Shown here: in pieces, positions 1 through 15,600 of the stretch
Numbering within the stretch: the stretch's first letter is position 1
Layout: each line of letters begins with the position of its first letter
Assembly: GCA_020086605.1 (NCBI GenBank)
Contig: JACBWW010000097.1
Location: forward strand, 128,025 to 192,024
Reading direction: 5' to 3'
DNA: 64,000 bases
Origin: Lanius collurio
Lineage: Eukaryota > Chordata > Aves > Passeriformes > Laniidae
The notes under the pieces: generated by a model
What the model saw: only the letters and a program-made list of their open reading frames with translations
Databases searched by the model: none
What the model was told of the DNA's origin: nothing
Made by a program: the position numbers and the translations under genes

Positions 1-592
1 GTGCTCCAGGGGGCTGCTGGAGCCCTGCTGCCTCTAAACACTCCAGGAACAAGCGGAAATGAATGCAGAAATAAGTACTTTCCCTGCAAACCCCCGCTGT
101 GCAAAGACTCTAAAATCAGCCTACCAGCAAGATTTGAAGACTCTCCAGTCTCTCTGCACTCTAACTGAAGGCACAATAATGTGTTTCACAGATTCCTAAA
201 AATGGGTCAACTTGTTAAACAGTCATGGCTTAAAATCCAAACTGAAAGATCAGAGCTACACTGAATAAATTCAGTGTTTAAAAAGTGTTATTGTTAATAA
301 TATTTATGGACTGAAATAATTCAGAAGCCTTCAAATGCTGATTTTTTCAGCTGGACTTCTGCTTTTCTTTCCTTTCCTTAAGCTCCTGGAAAAACCTGCC
401 TAATGAATCAATCAGTCAATCACCTGAACAGAAGAGAAAGCAGAAGGTAATTCCAGGAAATGGGCAGGACACTTGTGCCACAAAAATCCCATTAGCAGCT
501 TGTCTCCAACAGTCAGGGCTGGAATCACCCTTAGAGGGTCCCCTGTACTGAGCCAGCACCAGATGGCAACATCCAGGCTGATAATTCACAAG
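1..592. other. ATL1 intron 5, distal part; no gene seen
   Basis: This is non-coding intronic sequence beyond exon 5 in the ATL1 direction of transcription. I see no exon, RNA gene or clear repeat in it; it is moderately AT-rich between about 120 and 420. Confidence 0.7.
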
Positions 593-938
593 CACAGAAT
601 AAAATCCCAGGATGGTTTGGGCTGGGTGGGACCTGAAATTCCATCCAGTGCCACCCCCTGCCACAGTCAGGGACACCTTCCACTATCCCAGGTTGCTCTG
701 AGATCTGTCCAACTTGGCCTTGGACACTTCCACGGATGAAGCAGCCACAGTTGCTCTGGGAAACTTGTTTCAGTGCCTCATAGACAACAATTTCTTCCCA
801 ATATCCACCTAACCCTGTCCTCTGGCAGTGGGAAGCCATTCCCCTTTGTCCTGTCACTCCAGGCCCTTATAAACAGTCTCTCCATCCTTCCTGCTGGCCC
901 TTGAAAGGTCACAATTAGGTCACCCAGAAACTCCTCTT
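593..938 (-). mobile_element. CR1 LINE fragment abutting the ATL1 exon 5 donor
   Basis: Read on the minus strand, this is a 5'-truncated CR1 that ends at 593 with the GGGATTTTATTCTGTG-type terminus. It matches the other CR1 copies through the 'tggccttggacacttcca' and 'gtgggaagccattcccctttgtcctgtc' landmarks (plus-strand reading). Recognisable similarity continues to about 935, directly against the splice donor at 936-940. It lies in sense relative to ATL1. Confidence 0.85.
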
Positions 939-940
939 AC

Positions 941-3451
<2,511 letters not shown>

Positions 3452-3699
3452 TCAACTACCGTCCCAAAATGGCATTGTCCAGAGCAGATCTGCTGCACTT
3501 GGCCACAGACATCCCAGTGGGGACTCCATGCCACTTTGGGGTCATCTGACCACAGGCAGAGCTCCCTGCTGAACCCACCGCTGACAGAACACATCTGCTG
3601 GATTTTATCCTACATAGAGAACAGATCCCTTCAACTTCCTACATAAACTGCACCTGCCATAACAGCTCCCTTAGCCCTTTCTCAGATGGAAAAGAGAAG

Positions 3700-3850
3700 T
3701 CCAAGCCTCCTGATCATCCTTTCTACCACATTATCTAGGGATCTGCTCTCCTCTGGACACTCTCCACCAGGTCCTTCCTGAAGGCTTACTCAAAAATGGA
3801 AGCAGCTCTCCAGCTGAGGTGTCCAAGGACCTCACATCTTTATCAAAGGA
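3700..3850 (-). mobile_element. Possible degenerate internal CR1 fragment
   Basis: The stretch with 'ctctcctctggacactctcc', 'ggtccttcctgaag' and 'ctctccagctgaggtg' resembles the internal 3' region of minus-strand CR1 copies, for example the one at 16.56-16.65 kb. It has no 3' terminus and is much diverged. Confidence 0.4.
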
Positions 3851-5395
3851 TGCTGCCTTTGTGTATCCCGTGCCACTGCTATTCCTGGAACAACACATTC
3901 CTGCTCCATCTGCAGCCTGCACTGATGCTCCAAGTGCAATCCACTGTTCCTGCCATCAGCCTTATCAGCAGCATCCCCTGGGATACTCCCAGCAGGAACC
4001 AGGCCATGCAGACACAAGCCCATCCTGATAAAAGCCACTTCTCCACTCCCAAGTGGAAAGCACACACAAAGCACAGGCACTGCCCACTTTCCCACTTGGA
4101 AATGGCGAGGTTCTTTGTGGAGCTGCTCCCCAGGCTGTGGAGGGATCACACAGGAGGGTCTCACAGGACCCAGATGCATTTTAAGACCTGCAGCCCTGGG
4201 ATTTGCAAAGAGCAGGCTGGCTCCAGTAATTTTCCTTTCCTGGTCTTTCCAAACTTTCCAGCACAGGGAAGAGATGCCGAAGGTGATTAATGTGCCACTC
4301 AGCTCACCTAGAGCCACGTGAAACCTCCTTGCCAGCAGGGAAAGGAGCATGAGATGGAAAGTTCCCCTCACATTCTGACAAAAACTTCCTGGATCACAGG
4401 CTTGGGCTGTAACTTTCCCAAGTTTTGCCTCAAGCTAAACCTCCTCAGTCTCTGTTTCAGCCCCTGACCTTGGGGACCCAGTTCAGAGCTGTTTCAAAGC
4501 ACAAGGACTGCGTGTGCACATGCTAAAAGAGAAGTTATAAATATCAAGAGAAAGGGGATTTGCCCATTCTGGGCCTCTCTATAAAGAAGCCTCCAGCAGT
4601 AACTCCATATTTTAAATAACAGCAGCACTTTTGTGATTTCCTAAGATCCCACAAGGAAGTACCAGGATCATTAAGCCTGGTTGCCAGGGGATTTCTGGTG
4701 GCTCTCGGACATATACTATGAGCTTTCTTAGCTCACAGCTGAAAGACAAAGATCTTTTCTTTCCAATGCTTGGAGGTTTTTTAGCTAAACAAAAGTCCCA
4801 AATGTTCTGAAAAGCGAGATTCTCCACCAGACTGCAGCACTAAAATCCCTTCGAGCACCAGCCCCTGCCCTGGGTCACTGCTTAGGGGCCTCCAGGAAAA
4901 AAAAAAACCAAACCCTTCCCATTTCTAATCCATAGAGCCAGGATCCAGGAACACATCACCAAACGAAGATGTCTGAGAGCAGGCACACACCAAATACCTT
5001 TTCCAGCACTGAGGCATTCCCAACAGGTAAGGATGGCCAGGTGCCAAAGGGCCACAGGCTTACGTGCTCTTTTTAAGCACTGCCAAGCTGAAAGGGACAT
5101 ATAAAAGACAGGAAATGCCTCCTCTCTTGTGGGGTTTCCCAAAGCCCTGCTCACCTAACCCAGTCCAATTTCTATTTTCTTCTTCCAGCTGCACAGAAAA
5201 GACAGAGGAGAGATCCTTGGATAGGATGTGGCTCATGGCGGGGGTAGGAAAAGATTTGTAAATCAAATTAAATCTGAGTATTTGTGACTCTAACTCAGCC
5301 ATCAGGGGGCAACAGCTGTGCCACCTTCCCAAGACTAGACAAATCCAACCTTTGGGCATGCAGGCAGAGGGAAGTGGGACCAGCACTTTGGCTGG

Positions 5396-5801
5396 AGCCT
5401 CTCTGCACTGGAGCCAGGCTGGGAGAGCTGGGAATGTTCACCTGGAGAGGAGGAGGCTCCAGGGAGAGCTCAGAGCCCCTTGCAGGGCCTGAAGGGGCTC
5501 CAGGAGAGCTGGAGAGGGACTGGGGACAAGGCATGGAGGGACAGGACACAGGGAATGGCTTCCCAGTGCCAGAGGGCAGGGATGGATGGGATCTTGGGCA
5601 GGAATTCTTGGCTGTGAGGGTGGGCAGGCCCTGGCACAGGGTGCCCAGAGCAGCTGTGGCTGCCCCTGGATCCCTGGCAGTGCCCAAGGCCAGGCTGGAC
5701 AGGCCCTGGAGCACCCTGGGCTAGGGTGCCCATGGCAGGAGGTGGATCTGGGTGAGCTTCAATGTCCCTTCCCAACTCAAGCCATTCTGGGATTCCATGA
5801 T
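5396..5801 (+). mobile_element. CR1 LINE fragment, 3' end intact
   Basis: This well-preserved 5'-truncated CR1 starts near 'ctggagccaggctgggagag' and passes through the 'gcaggccctggcacagggtg' block. It ends in CCATTCTGGGATTCCATGATT. It is antisense to ATL1. Confidence 0.9.
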
Positions 5802-7377
5802 TTGTGTTTTTACTCATCCTGCCCTAGCAATGGGCACAAATCTTTGGATGCCCCTGGCTCAGACAGCTGAATGGATCTCCCAGTCCTGGCCAAGGATCCA
5901 AGCACCAGGACAGGGGGCTGAGGAGAGTCTCTACCACCCTGCTGCCAGAGGGAAAGCTCGTGCCAGACCCTCTCTCCTGGTGCCTAAATGGGATCTCACA
6001 ATTCTTCCTCTCCCTCTGCTCTTTCCAGCAGCTGAACCAACAACCAGTGCAGAGAAGGGATTGTTTTGTCCCTTCAAATCACCCAAATCCGAAGGAGAGT
6101 AATTTTTTTAAAGCAGATATTAATAGATTTTAGGACAATGTCTCCAGGCACAGAAGTGGCCATGGTGTCCTAGGGGACATCCTTGTTTCCATCACCTGAA
6201 CACCAGGAAAACCTGGCTGTTTGCACAACAGGAGCACAACACAAAGCATTATGAGCAGGATATGTTGATTTCCCAGTTCCCTGGAGACAGCAGGAAAGAG
6301 AGATTATATTAAGCAGGTCTCAGAACTAATTTCATCCCTATCTCTTCTTCTTTCACATAGGGTATCTGCAGACAAAACTATCTTTTTCATATTTCCATGT
6401 GATGAAACTTCCAGGTTCTGTTTATTAGATTATCCACCACACTGGAAAGCCAGGGATTATTTTTATAAAATGGCTGCACACTGCTGGAAATCAATTATTT
6501 TAACTGGTCTTTCTGGCCATAAATGAGTTATTTGCCTTGAAGGAAGCTGTACCTGGCAATGGCAAAACCTCATCTGGCCAAAAAGGAAAGGAAGGAGAGC
6601 TCAGCTTTCCTAGACACACTCTTGTTTTCACTCCTTTTCCAACTTGACTCCTCCTTTCTCTCAGCTCTCTCCCGGCGCCCTGCAATTACGTCAATTCTCC
6701 AGCTGCTCATTCAGAAATTGTCAGGATACGGCTCCTTTTCCCCATTTCATAACAGCTCATTTCCATGGCTCTGGAGCGGGGTGGAAGCCACGTCTCTTTT
6801 CCATCTGGCGATTCCAAGTGGGAAGGGGAAGGAGATCAGGATTTGCATTTGTGCTTACTGGGCTGTCAGACAGCGTTAAAAAAGCAAGGGATTCTTTTTC
6901 TAAGAATCTTTGTCTAAGATTTGCTTTTGACTAAATTAATTCAATTAAAACAGAGTATTTCACATTGTGCCTGTGTGCACACTGACAGACATGACTAATG
7001 CATTTAACTCTTAGAGAAGAATATATTAAGTAAATTACATGCCACTAATTAGGCAATGTTTGGAGGGTGCTTGCTGAAGCCTGTTCTTCCTCAGCCATGG
7101 AAGAACAGGTCACAGAAATGCTGACTGCTTCCCAAAGTCCCACTAAGGAATCAGCCCTGTTCTCAGCTGAGCCTGCACAATAAATACATTTCATTCCAGA
7201 GAATGAAACACAGCCATGTCCCATCACCTGTGCAAATACTGTGTGACCAGAGCCTGAGGAAGCCAATTTGCCAGCCCTGCTCTCAGGCTCTCTTGGATCC
7301 CAGGAGTCTCAGCTTTCCAAGCACTGACTGTGGAAAGCAGGAGCTGCAGCCTGGGCTCCAATTGCCTCACTAAAAGC

Positions 7378-7765
7378 ACAATCCCAGAATGGGTTGGGTT
7401 AGAAACTACCTTAAAAATCACCTCATTCCACACCCCTGCCACAGGCAGAGACACCTCCCACTGTGCCAGGCTGCTCCCAGCCCCAATGTCCAACCTGGCC
7501 TTGGGCACTGCCAGGGATCCAGGGGCAGCCACAGCTTCTCTGGGCACCCTGTGCCAGGGCCTGCCCACCCTCACAGGGAAGAATCTCTTCCTCATATCTA
7601 ATCTAATCTCTCCCCTTTTAGTTTAAATCAATTTCCCCTTGTCCTATCACTATCTGCCCATGTACAAAGTCAAACTCCTTTTTTACAAACCTCTCCCAAG
7701 TACTGGAAGGCCACAGTGAGGTCTCCCTGGAGCTTTCACTTCTCCAGGCAAAACAACCCCAGCTC
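7378..7765 (-). mobile_element. CR1 LINE fragment of the 'ACAYTGGGGCT' subfamily
   Basis: A minus-strand CR1 with its 3' terminus at 7378. It carries the extra bases giving 'ccccaatgtccaacctggcc' (plus strand), shared with copies at 36.7-37.1 and 51.8-52.1 kb. It extends 5' to about the 'gaaggccacagtgaggtctcc' block. Confidence 0.9.
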
Positions 7766-8753
7766 AGATGTCACACACACAAACACACCAATGTCAGGCA
7801 GTGCTGCCATTCTGAGGGCATTCAAACCAAGCTACTGCATGGAAAGCAAACTACCAAGGAGAGAAAAATGAGGTTTGATGGGAAGCTTTAACTTGCCGTT
7901 ATTTCTTTGGAACAGAGTATCCCTGTATCAGGCTGCTTATCAGCTCTCAGGGGACCAGTTTGACCAGAAATGATATCTGTGTGGGTCCTTTCTGGAGTTT
8001 CCATCCCAAACATATCACACTGCCACCAACAGCACCACGAGCCAAGCCCTGAACAGAGCCTGCAGTCAGTCTCCATCCCTCTGGACACTCTCCAGAGAGC
8101 TGCAGCTTGCAGGAAGCTTATCTGCCCTCCCCAACTGCCCTGAGGGCAACAGCCACCCTCTCCAAGCATCTCCCCTGCACTGGGCACGTTCAGCCTGCCT
8201 GCTGCTGGCACACGAGTTCTGCTCCCTGTGTCTGTGCTGAAACCCCTCTGCCACATGACAGCCAGGGATGATCAGCAGGGCTCTGAGGAGGCTGGGAGGG
8301 GCAGGGAGCTCGGAGCACGCCCCAGGAATCCTCTCCACAACAGGCTGGCACAGAGCTCGGCACCTGATGCAGCCAGCCAGGGAAAAACGAGGAATAAAGC
8401 ATGGAAGCAATGCCTGTGCACTGAAGAGTCAGAGCAGGGTGTTGGCCAGCAATAACTTGCCCTGCTTCTGCACAAAGGATGCACCCCGAGGAGCTGAGCT
8501 CGACCTGGCCAGCTGAGAGCTGGCAAATTCCCTCAGCAGGGACTGCCAGAAGGTGTCTAGACAGAGGTGCTCCTGGGAGCCAGAGCCTTCCAGGGGGTGG
8601 AGCAGGGAAGCCCAGCTGGGCAAAGCCCTTTCTTCTATCGCTGCTCTGTGGTCCTGCCTGCACCGTGCCCTCTGAAAGTTCCTGGCCAACAGGTCAGAAA
8701 GCCTCCCAAGCTGGGTTTAACCACACACACACATTCACCACCCCTCTCTGTGT

Positions 8754-9030
8754 CACAGAATCCCACACCTGGTTGGGTTGGAAGGGATCTTAAAGCCCCA
8801 TCCAGTGTCAACCCTTACATTACCCCAGGTTGCTCCAAACCCTGTCAAACCTGGCCTGGGACACTCCGAGGGATAGGGCAGCCACTGCTTTTCTGAGCAA
8901 CCTCTGCCAGGGCCTCCCCTCCCTCACAGGGAAGAATTTTTTTCCTAATATCCTATCTAATTCTACCCTTTGGCAGTGGGAAGCCATTTCCCCTGATCCT
9001 GGTACTATGTGGTCTTGTAAATAAGTCTCT
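8754..9030 (-). mobile_element. CR1 LINE fragment
   Basis: The 3' end is at 'cacagaatcccacacctggttg'. It passes through 'cctctgccagggcctcccct' and 'tttggcagtgggaagccatt' and is lost near 9030. It is more diverged than the copy at 5.4 kb. Confidence 0.85.
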
Positions 9031-9515
9031 CTCCGTGCACCTCCTGCATCCAGGGCACAGCTGAGCTCACAGCCACACAACCTTCTCTCAACTCTGCTCA
9101 CACCTGTGCTGGGATTTTTGACCTCTCCACAGAACCCCAGATACAAGCAGGGGAAACTCCAGATGCTGCACATCACTAACCAGAACCACCAAGCCCCTCA
9201 CAAATGACACACCTACCTTTGCCAGGCCCCAGCCTTGCTACGCTGTCCCCTTACACCTGGGGCTGGTGCTCTGGGAAACCCAACAAGGAAGGGGAAGGCA
9301 GAGCCAGAACTTATAATGCCCAGCTAGGAAATCACCTGCACCTCCTCAGACTGGATGTAACCACAGCTGACATGAATGTGTGGAAATGACGGATCAATGA
9401 CAATCCCTGGATGAAGATTCCCCAGAGAGCTGCAGGGCATCAGAAACAGGTGAAGGAAACTGAAAAAAGGAGCCCTGTCCTTCAGCAATCAAGAATGGCA
9501 GATAAATAGAAATGG

Positions 9516-9678
9516 ATGTGCAGGGATGTGGTGGAGTCACTGTTCCTCGAGGTATTTAAGGAAAGGTTGGATGTGGCACTCAGTGCCAAGGTCTGGATCA
9601 CAAGGTGGTGTTTGGTCATAGTTTGGACTCGATGATCTCAGAGATCTTATCCAACCTAAATGATTCTGTGATTCTGTA
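9516..9678 (+). mobile_element. CR1 LINE 3' end ('cctaaatgattctgtgattctg' type)
   Basis: A short 3' piece with a 'ttggactcgatgatctcaga' block and terminal ATGATTCTGTGATTCTGT repeats. It is the same terminus type as the copy ending at 2896. Confidence 0.85.
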
Positions 9679-10561
9679 AAAGGCCATACTTGGTAGTCTC
9701 CCCTGGGGATCCCAAGCTGGCCTCTCCAAAGCCAGGGCAAACTCCCACACCTCAGCTGCACAGCTGTGTTAACACCTCTGCCCACTCCAAGCTGCATTCC
9801 CACACTGTCCTGGCAGGGACCCCGCTCTGCACCTCGGCATGCCTGGAGCAGGGAGCTGAGCGGGGTGGCTGCTGCTGCTGCCAGGCTTCCCCCTCACCCT
9901 TTGCTTTTTTGGGAGCAGTGGAGATGTGGCGTGCACCTTCTTGCTGCCAGCCCTGAGTCATCCAGCTGGCAGCAGCACAGCCTCAGCTCCAGCGTGGCCA
10001 GCTCAGCCCCTTCTCCCTTTGGCAGAGGGAACAAGGGGATGAATGATTCTGCTGATAACAGGAGTGGTTTGGGACCGTCCCACGTGAATGACTGCTGACA
10101 GGAGCAAGAGTTTGGATGATAACTGGCCACCAAACTTGCCTGTTACAACAGCTCAAATGCCAAAATCCAATGTGAAATTTTTAATTACACCATCTACTAC
10201 ACGAAACTCCAATGCTTAGTTGGCTCTGAAGCAAGAGTAATTCCTACTGCTGTCAAGTTCCCAGGCTGAGCTTTGGAGACAAAGGAACCCAACTGCCTCG
10301 GGAGCGAAGCAAATCAGAGGTTCTTCTCGAATTTTTTCAGGAAGTTTGAGGTCATGTTACACAGTTATGTGGCTGTGCCCATGCCAGCTCACGGAGCAGG
10401 AATGGCTGAGTCAGAGGCAAGGTGGGCACCTCCCATTCCCACCTGTGGCAGTCAAAACACTGCTGGAAGAGCACCAGCAAAAAGCCATTATCTACTTGTC
10501 AGGTGCAAACCCTGGGCCTGCTCCCTCTCCCACATTTCAGCCTAGCCAGGCTCTGGTGTAA

Positions 10562-10706
10562 CACAGAATCCCAGAATGGTTTGGGGTGGAAGGGAGCTTA
10601 AATTACCTCTCATTCCACTCCCTGTCAAGGGCAGGGACACCTTCCACTATCCCAGGTTGCTCCAAGCCTCATCCAGCCTGGCCTTGAATACTTCCAGGGA
10701 TACATT
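10562..10706 (-). mobile_element. CR1 LINE 3' end
   Basis: It starts at 'cacagaatcccagaatggtt' and is recognisable through 'ccagcctggccttgaatactt'. It is 5'-truncated shortly after. Confidence 0.88.
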
Positions 10707-11589
10707 TTCAGAATTCCCACTTCCCAGCACACATTTTCTGCATGATTCTTCATCATCTCCACCAGCAACAGCCTCCCTTCATCTCCACCAGCACTACTGG
10801 ATTTAGTTTTTTCTGACATTAAATTATTTTTACTCTTTTGTTGCTAAAATTGCCTGAAAATAAAGTCTGGTAAACATGCCATGAAATTTTAGGATAGAAC
10901 ATGAAAGGTAATTACACTCTGCATAAAATGCTTATGTATATAGAGTGCTTTAAATACGCTTTATGGGTTTGGCAGAGCTCAGCCCCTTCTCCAGTGCCTC
11001 AACCCCATTTGGGAGATTTGTGTTCAGTTATTTTCCTGCTGTAACACTTCACTTTCTGATGGCAAATGGGAGCATTTCTGACAGAAGCAAAGGAGCTGGG
11101 GGCTCTCTAGAGTGATTTTCAGAAGTGATCCATGGGACACCTTATGCTCTGCAGACCATGACTATACCTGCCCCAGCCTCCTTCCTCTACTGGAGAAGGT
11201 TCCAGTCAGTGATCCAGGGGAGTTAATATAAAGCTGGCTGCCTCTGAACATAACCCAGGCCCTAAACAATATTTAAGTGTGCTGTTTGTCACCCATGGGC
11301 TTAGCAGGGAAAATGCAGCAAGACACAAGCAACTCTGCTTCCCACTTCCATTAATCAGGGAGGCATCCAAGGCCAGAGCCACTCGTGGCATGGACATGAC
11401 ATGAGGCATGACAAGGGGACCATGTCACCACTCTGAGGCAGGCTGAGGCCATCCTGCTTCTTCCCCAGCAAGGGAAAGTCAGGCTGCTCCTGCTCATCTG
11501 CTGGATTCCAGCTATTCCAATTCCCTTACAATGCTGCTGCCAGCACAACAACAGTAGGAGAGAAACTCTGGATGAGGGCCCGGAGTGCC

Positions 11590-11810
11590 AGGACAAGGGG
11601 GAATGGCTCTCACTGCCAGAGGGCAGGGTTAGATGGGATATTGGGAAGGAATTCCTGACTGTGAGGGTGGGCAGGCCCTGGCACAGGGTGCCCAGAGAAG
11701 CTGTGGCAGCCCCTGGATCCCTGGAAATGTTCCAGGCCAGGTTGGATGGGGCTTGGAGCAACCTGATCTACTGGAAAGTGTCCCTGCCCATTCCATGACT
11801 CTATAATCAT
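11590..11810 (+). mobile_element. CR1 LINE fragment
   Basis: It contains 'ggaattcctgactgtgaggg' and the conserved 'gcaggccctggcacagggtg' block. The final part is shortened: the usual 'ggtcccttccaaccc' block is missing before CCATGACTCTATAATC. Confidence 0.85.
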
Positions 11811-14749
11811 ATTCAGCTTGCAGTGTTGACTTGTCTCTCCTTTCAGGTCCCAGCACTTCATTTTCTTTTCTCTTTCACAAGCCAGTCATTTGGCTGGGAA
11901 TATTTCTGGGGTTTTGTGTAAAGGCCGCTCTGTTTGAAACATCTCAGCTTTCCCTTGTCAGGTTCCCAGCATTCAGAGTCACAAAGAAGTGGCAGAAGTG
12001 GAAACTGAAAAGCCACAATAAAAGGGCAGAAATCAAAAAACAAACAGAAAGGATGTTAACACAGTTAAAATAAAAACCAACCTACCAAAATCATTGTTTT
12101 CTTCCTGGCTTAACCCATTGTGTGCAGTCTAAGAGGTGGCAGTGATGATCCCTGGCCTGTGCTGGAGAGGAGTCTCTTCCCCTCAAAATAGGTCCTTGGC
12201 TTTTCCTGGCTCCCTTTAGGAGCTCCCCTAAATCCCTTATCCAGATTGAAAACTCTCACCGAGAAGTATCTATAACCTCTGTTAATCCCTTTTATGATTT
12301 TAAAACTGAATTCTTGATAGGTGGATCATTCCGATTTTAACACAGAATTGGCCATGATAGGAAATATGAGATTTCACATGATTTGCTCCAGTCTGTGCTG
12401 TTAAAAAGAGCGACTGGGAGCAGGAATCTCACTGGACCAGAGGGACCAGGCTGCTGAACATCTGCAACTGCCAAGCACAAAGAATTTCAGACAAAAAAAT
12501 CAGTGTAATCTATTACAAACCTTCATGAGCTGGCTGGACTTCACCACGCCAAGCAGAATTTGGACTAACAATCATATTTTGGGGAAAAGCAGGGTCCACT
12601 ACTCACAGCAAGAAATTATTTGTGATTTTTTTTTGCCACAGCTGCCTCACCCATTCAACTGGCAGCAGTTGTGAGGTCTATGCACCGCTTGGCACATTCA
12701 GGAAGAGCTTTAAATGAGGCATAACCTTATGCTGACCTTTAGCCCAAGGCTAAATCCTACTCTGGATGCATCACACACCCCTACACCAGCTCCTGGGGAT
12801 GTGACAGTGACCCAGCTATGACCAGAGGCAATGCCATATACTCACCCTAATTTGCTCTGTGAGCTTTAAAAAAGCAAATTATTTTTGTGAAACAAAGGAG
12901 GGTTACACTAAGCAGCTGCCTGTTTCCAGGCCTAAGCAACTAGGACAAAGTTTGATCCGTTTCAAAATAGAGTTAATATTTTTAATGACCCATAAGCCCA
13001 TTTTTAGAACAAAGCAAGGACTTTCTCCTTTCTGCCTTAGTTTCAGGAAAAGGCCAAGCCTCCTCCTTTGCCAGCTGAAAAATGTAGCAGTGGAATAGTC
13101 ACCCCATGGACTGATGTCACCACACAATGCTGCAGTCACTGGATGTAAACACAGCTTTCAAGGCAATGAGGTTTTGTTGTATAAATAGAATAAATAAATT
13201 TATTAAAGGCAGCTTTTTCTTTTCTTTCCTAGTACAAAAACAGAAGCATTTCACTCTCTTAATTTCTTACTCGCAATGTCAACCAGCCTGGCAAAGAGCC
13301 AGGAAATCCTCTAGGAATAGGTGAACGTCTATGGGATATAGGGAATGATTTTGAGCTGTGGATGGGTGGCAGCAGAAGGTGGCTGATCCCACAGAGATCC
13401 ACTTGTATCCATGGACACTTCCAGATTCTTGCAGAGAAGCTAAGGAAGAATTCGTCCCCTCAGTGACACATCACCTTCCCCGGGAGTCGAGCTCAGCAGC
13501 ACAGGCTGCGGGATGTGCCCAATTCCCCTGCCGGACCCAGGCTGCACTTCCCAGGATGATGCTGCCTCCGCTTCCATCCCGCATCCATTTGCATTCCCTC
13601 CTCCTGCTCTCAGGATGTGCCAGGGAAGGCCCCAGCGTGTGTACGTGTGTGCAATTCCCAACACGCACGGAGTCAGGGCTGACACGTCTGTCACACGCTC
13701 CGCGAGACAAAGCTGAGAATGGCACCACATTCCCTGGCAAGTTTTCCCTCCGGTTTACCCAAGGATCTGAGGACCTTCATTAAGTCACAGCTAAACACGG
13801 CCCCGATCAAATGAGCTTCGCCCATTTTCTCCCCCCTCTATCCCAAAAAGCCCATCACTCGATCAGACACTCCGTTATCCCAGCGCTTCCTCCAGCATGC
13901 CTCGGAACTGTTAATCATTACCATGGGAAATCCTACGCTCATCTACACAAATTAGAATGTAATTTGTGTATCTAAACATCACAGCTCAGCTCACCCGCTC
14001 TGCCTGAGGAGCCGGGATACCGCCGGCACCCGTGACTGAGCTCACATGGAATACGACTCCGGAGGAAACGCCAAATTACTCTCCTCAAATAACGGGAAAT
14101 GGCTGGATAAAATCTGTTTTCCTACGGAACAGCGTGTCAGTGGGAGTGGGTGAAGCGATCCATCGCTGAGCGTGGTCACAGGGAGGCTGAAGGTGGAGGA
14201 GCCCCTTGCTGGGTGCAGCCCACCTGTGGGACCAGCTTGGGCTCCAGTGGGAAGCGGCAGCTGCTGGAGGATCCAAGCGCCTCTGGAGGGAACCGAAGCC
14301 TTGCAGGAAGACACCACAGAACTTCCTCCTCCCCGTCACCCCGCTCCGCTCCCTGGCAGTGCTGCTCCCAGCTCCCCCGGGATCAGGGGGCTGCCAGGGG
14401 ATGCGTTTAAAATGGGCCCTGTCTGGAGGGTGACTCGACAACAAAATCCTATAGCTTCCAGAAACGGGGAAAACCCTCTGGAGGGGAGACAAGCCAGGGG
14501 TGGTGGCCTTGTGGCTCTGCCTGAGGAAGGTGGGGTGAGCGCGATCCCTGCCCCCAGATGAGCTGGGGTAGGGTCAGCGGGATCCCTGCTCCCGCTCCAG
14601 GTGGGGTGGTGGCTGAAGTGACATTCCCCATCAGGGGCTGAGGGCATAACAGGACCAGGAGGGGTGTCAGGGCAAGCCGGAGGAGAACCGGGGCAGCCCA
14701 AAGGCTCCCCAGGGAGCTGCCGGGGCTGTCTGGCCCCAGGTGAGTCAGG

Positions 14750-15600
14750 GGGTCCCGCTGTAGCCAGGCCGAGGGCGGTGACCAGCCCAAGCCGGGGACA
14801 CCTCGCCTCGGGAGGCCCCGGAACGAGGGGCGCCCCATCCCGCACCCCCGATTCCCCGCACGCTGCCGGGGGCGGACGGGCGCACCCCGGGCCCGGCAGG
14901 GACAGCGCGCAGGGGTCCCACGCACTCGCGTGTCCCCTCGGCACCGGGCGATCCCCTGCCCCGCCCGGGCCAGCCGAGCCCCCCGCCCGCGTCCTCCCGC
15001 CGCAGCCCCGCCCCGGCGCGGCCCGCGGCCGCCTNNNNNNNNNNNNNNNNNNNNNNNNNNNNNNNNNNNNNNNNNNNNNNNNNNNNNNNNNNNNNNNNNN
15101 NNNNNNNNNNNNNNNNNNNNNNNNNNNNNNNNNNNNNNNNNNNNNNNNNNNNNNNNNNNNNNNNNNNNNNNNNNNNNNNNNNNNNNNNNNNNNNNNNNNN
15201 NNNNNNNNNNNNNNNNNNNNNNNNNNNNNNNNNNNNNNNNNNNNNNNNNNNNNNNNNNNNNNNNNNNNNNNNNNNNNNNNNNNNNNNNNNNNNNNNNNNN
15301 NNNNNNNNNNNNNNNNNNNNNNNNNNNNNNNNNNNNNNNNNNNNNNNNNNNNNNNNNNNNNNNNNNNNNNNNNNNNNNNNNNNNNNNNNNNNNNNNNNNN
15401 NNNNNNNNNNNNNNNNNNNNNNNNNCACGGCCCGGCCCGCCGGGGCACCCGCCCACGGCACCCGCGGGGCAGGCCCCGGGCACCGCTGCTCGGGGTGCGC
15501 ACAGCCGAGGGGCCGGCGGGCGGGGCGAGGAGCACCCCCTCGGGGGCTCAATATCCACCCGCCCACCCGCGGGGGTATCGATGGGGGGCTCAGCACAGAT
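14750..15600. promoter_or_regulatory. CpG island, probable ATL1 promoter/first-exon region
   Basis: Very GC-rich and CpG-dense sequence runs on both sides of an assembly gap, with GC-box-like 'gggggcggacgg' near 14868-14879. No TATA box is evident. Its position upstream of ATL1 on the minus strand and far upstream of MAP4K5 suggests the ATL1 promoter. A bidirectional or alternative MAP4K5 promoter is also possible. No initiation site can be assigned from sequence alone. Confidence 0.6.
15035..15425. other. Assembly gap, 391 N
   Basis: A run of undetermined bases inside the CpG island. Long open frames spanning it are artefacts of translating N as X. The missing ATL1 first exon could be here. 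Confidence 1.
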
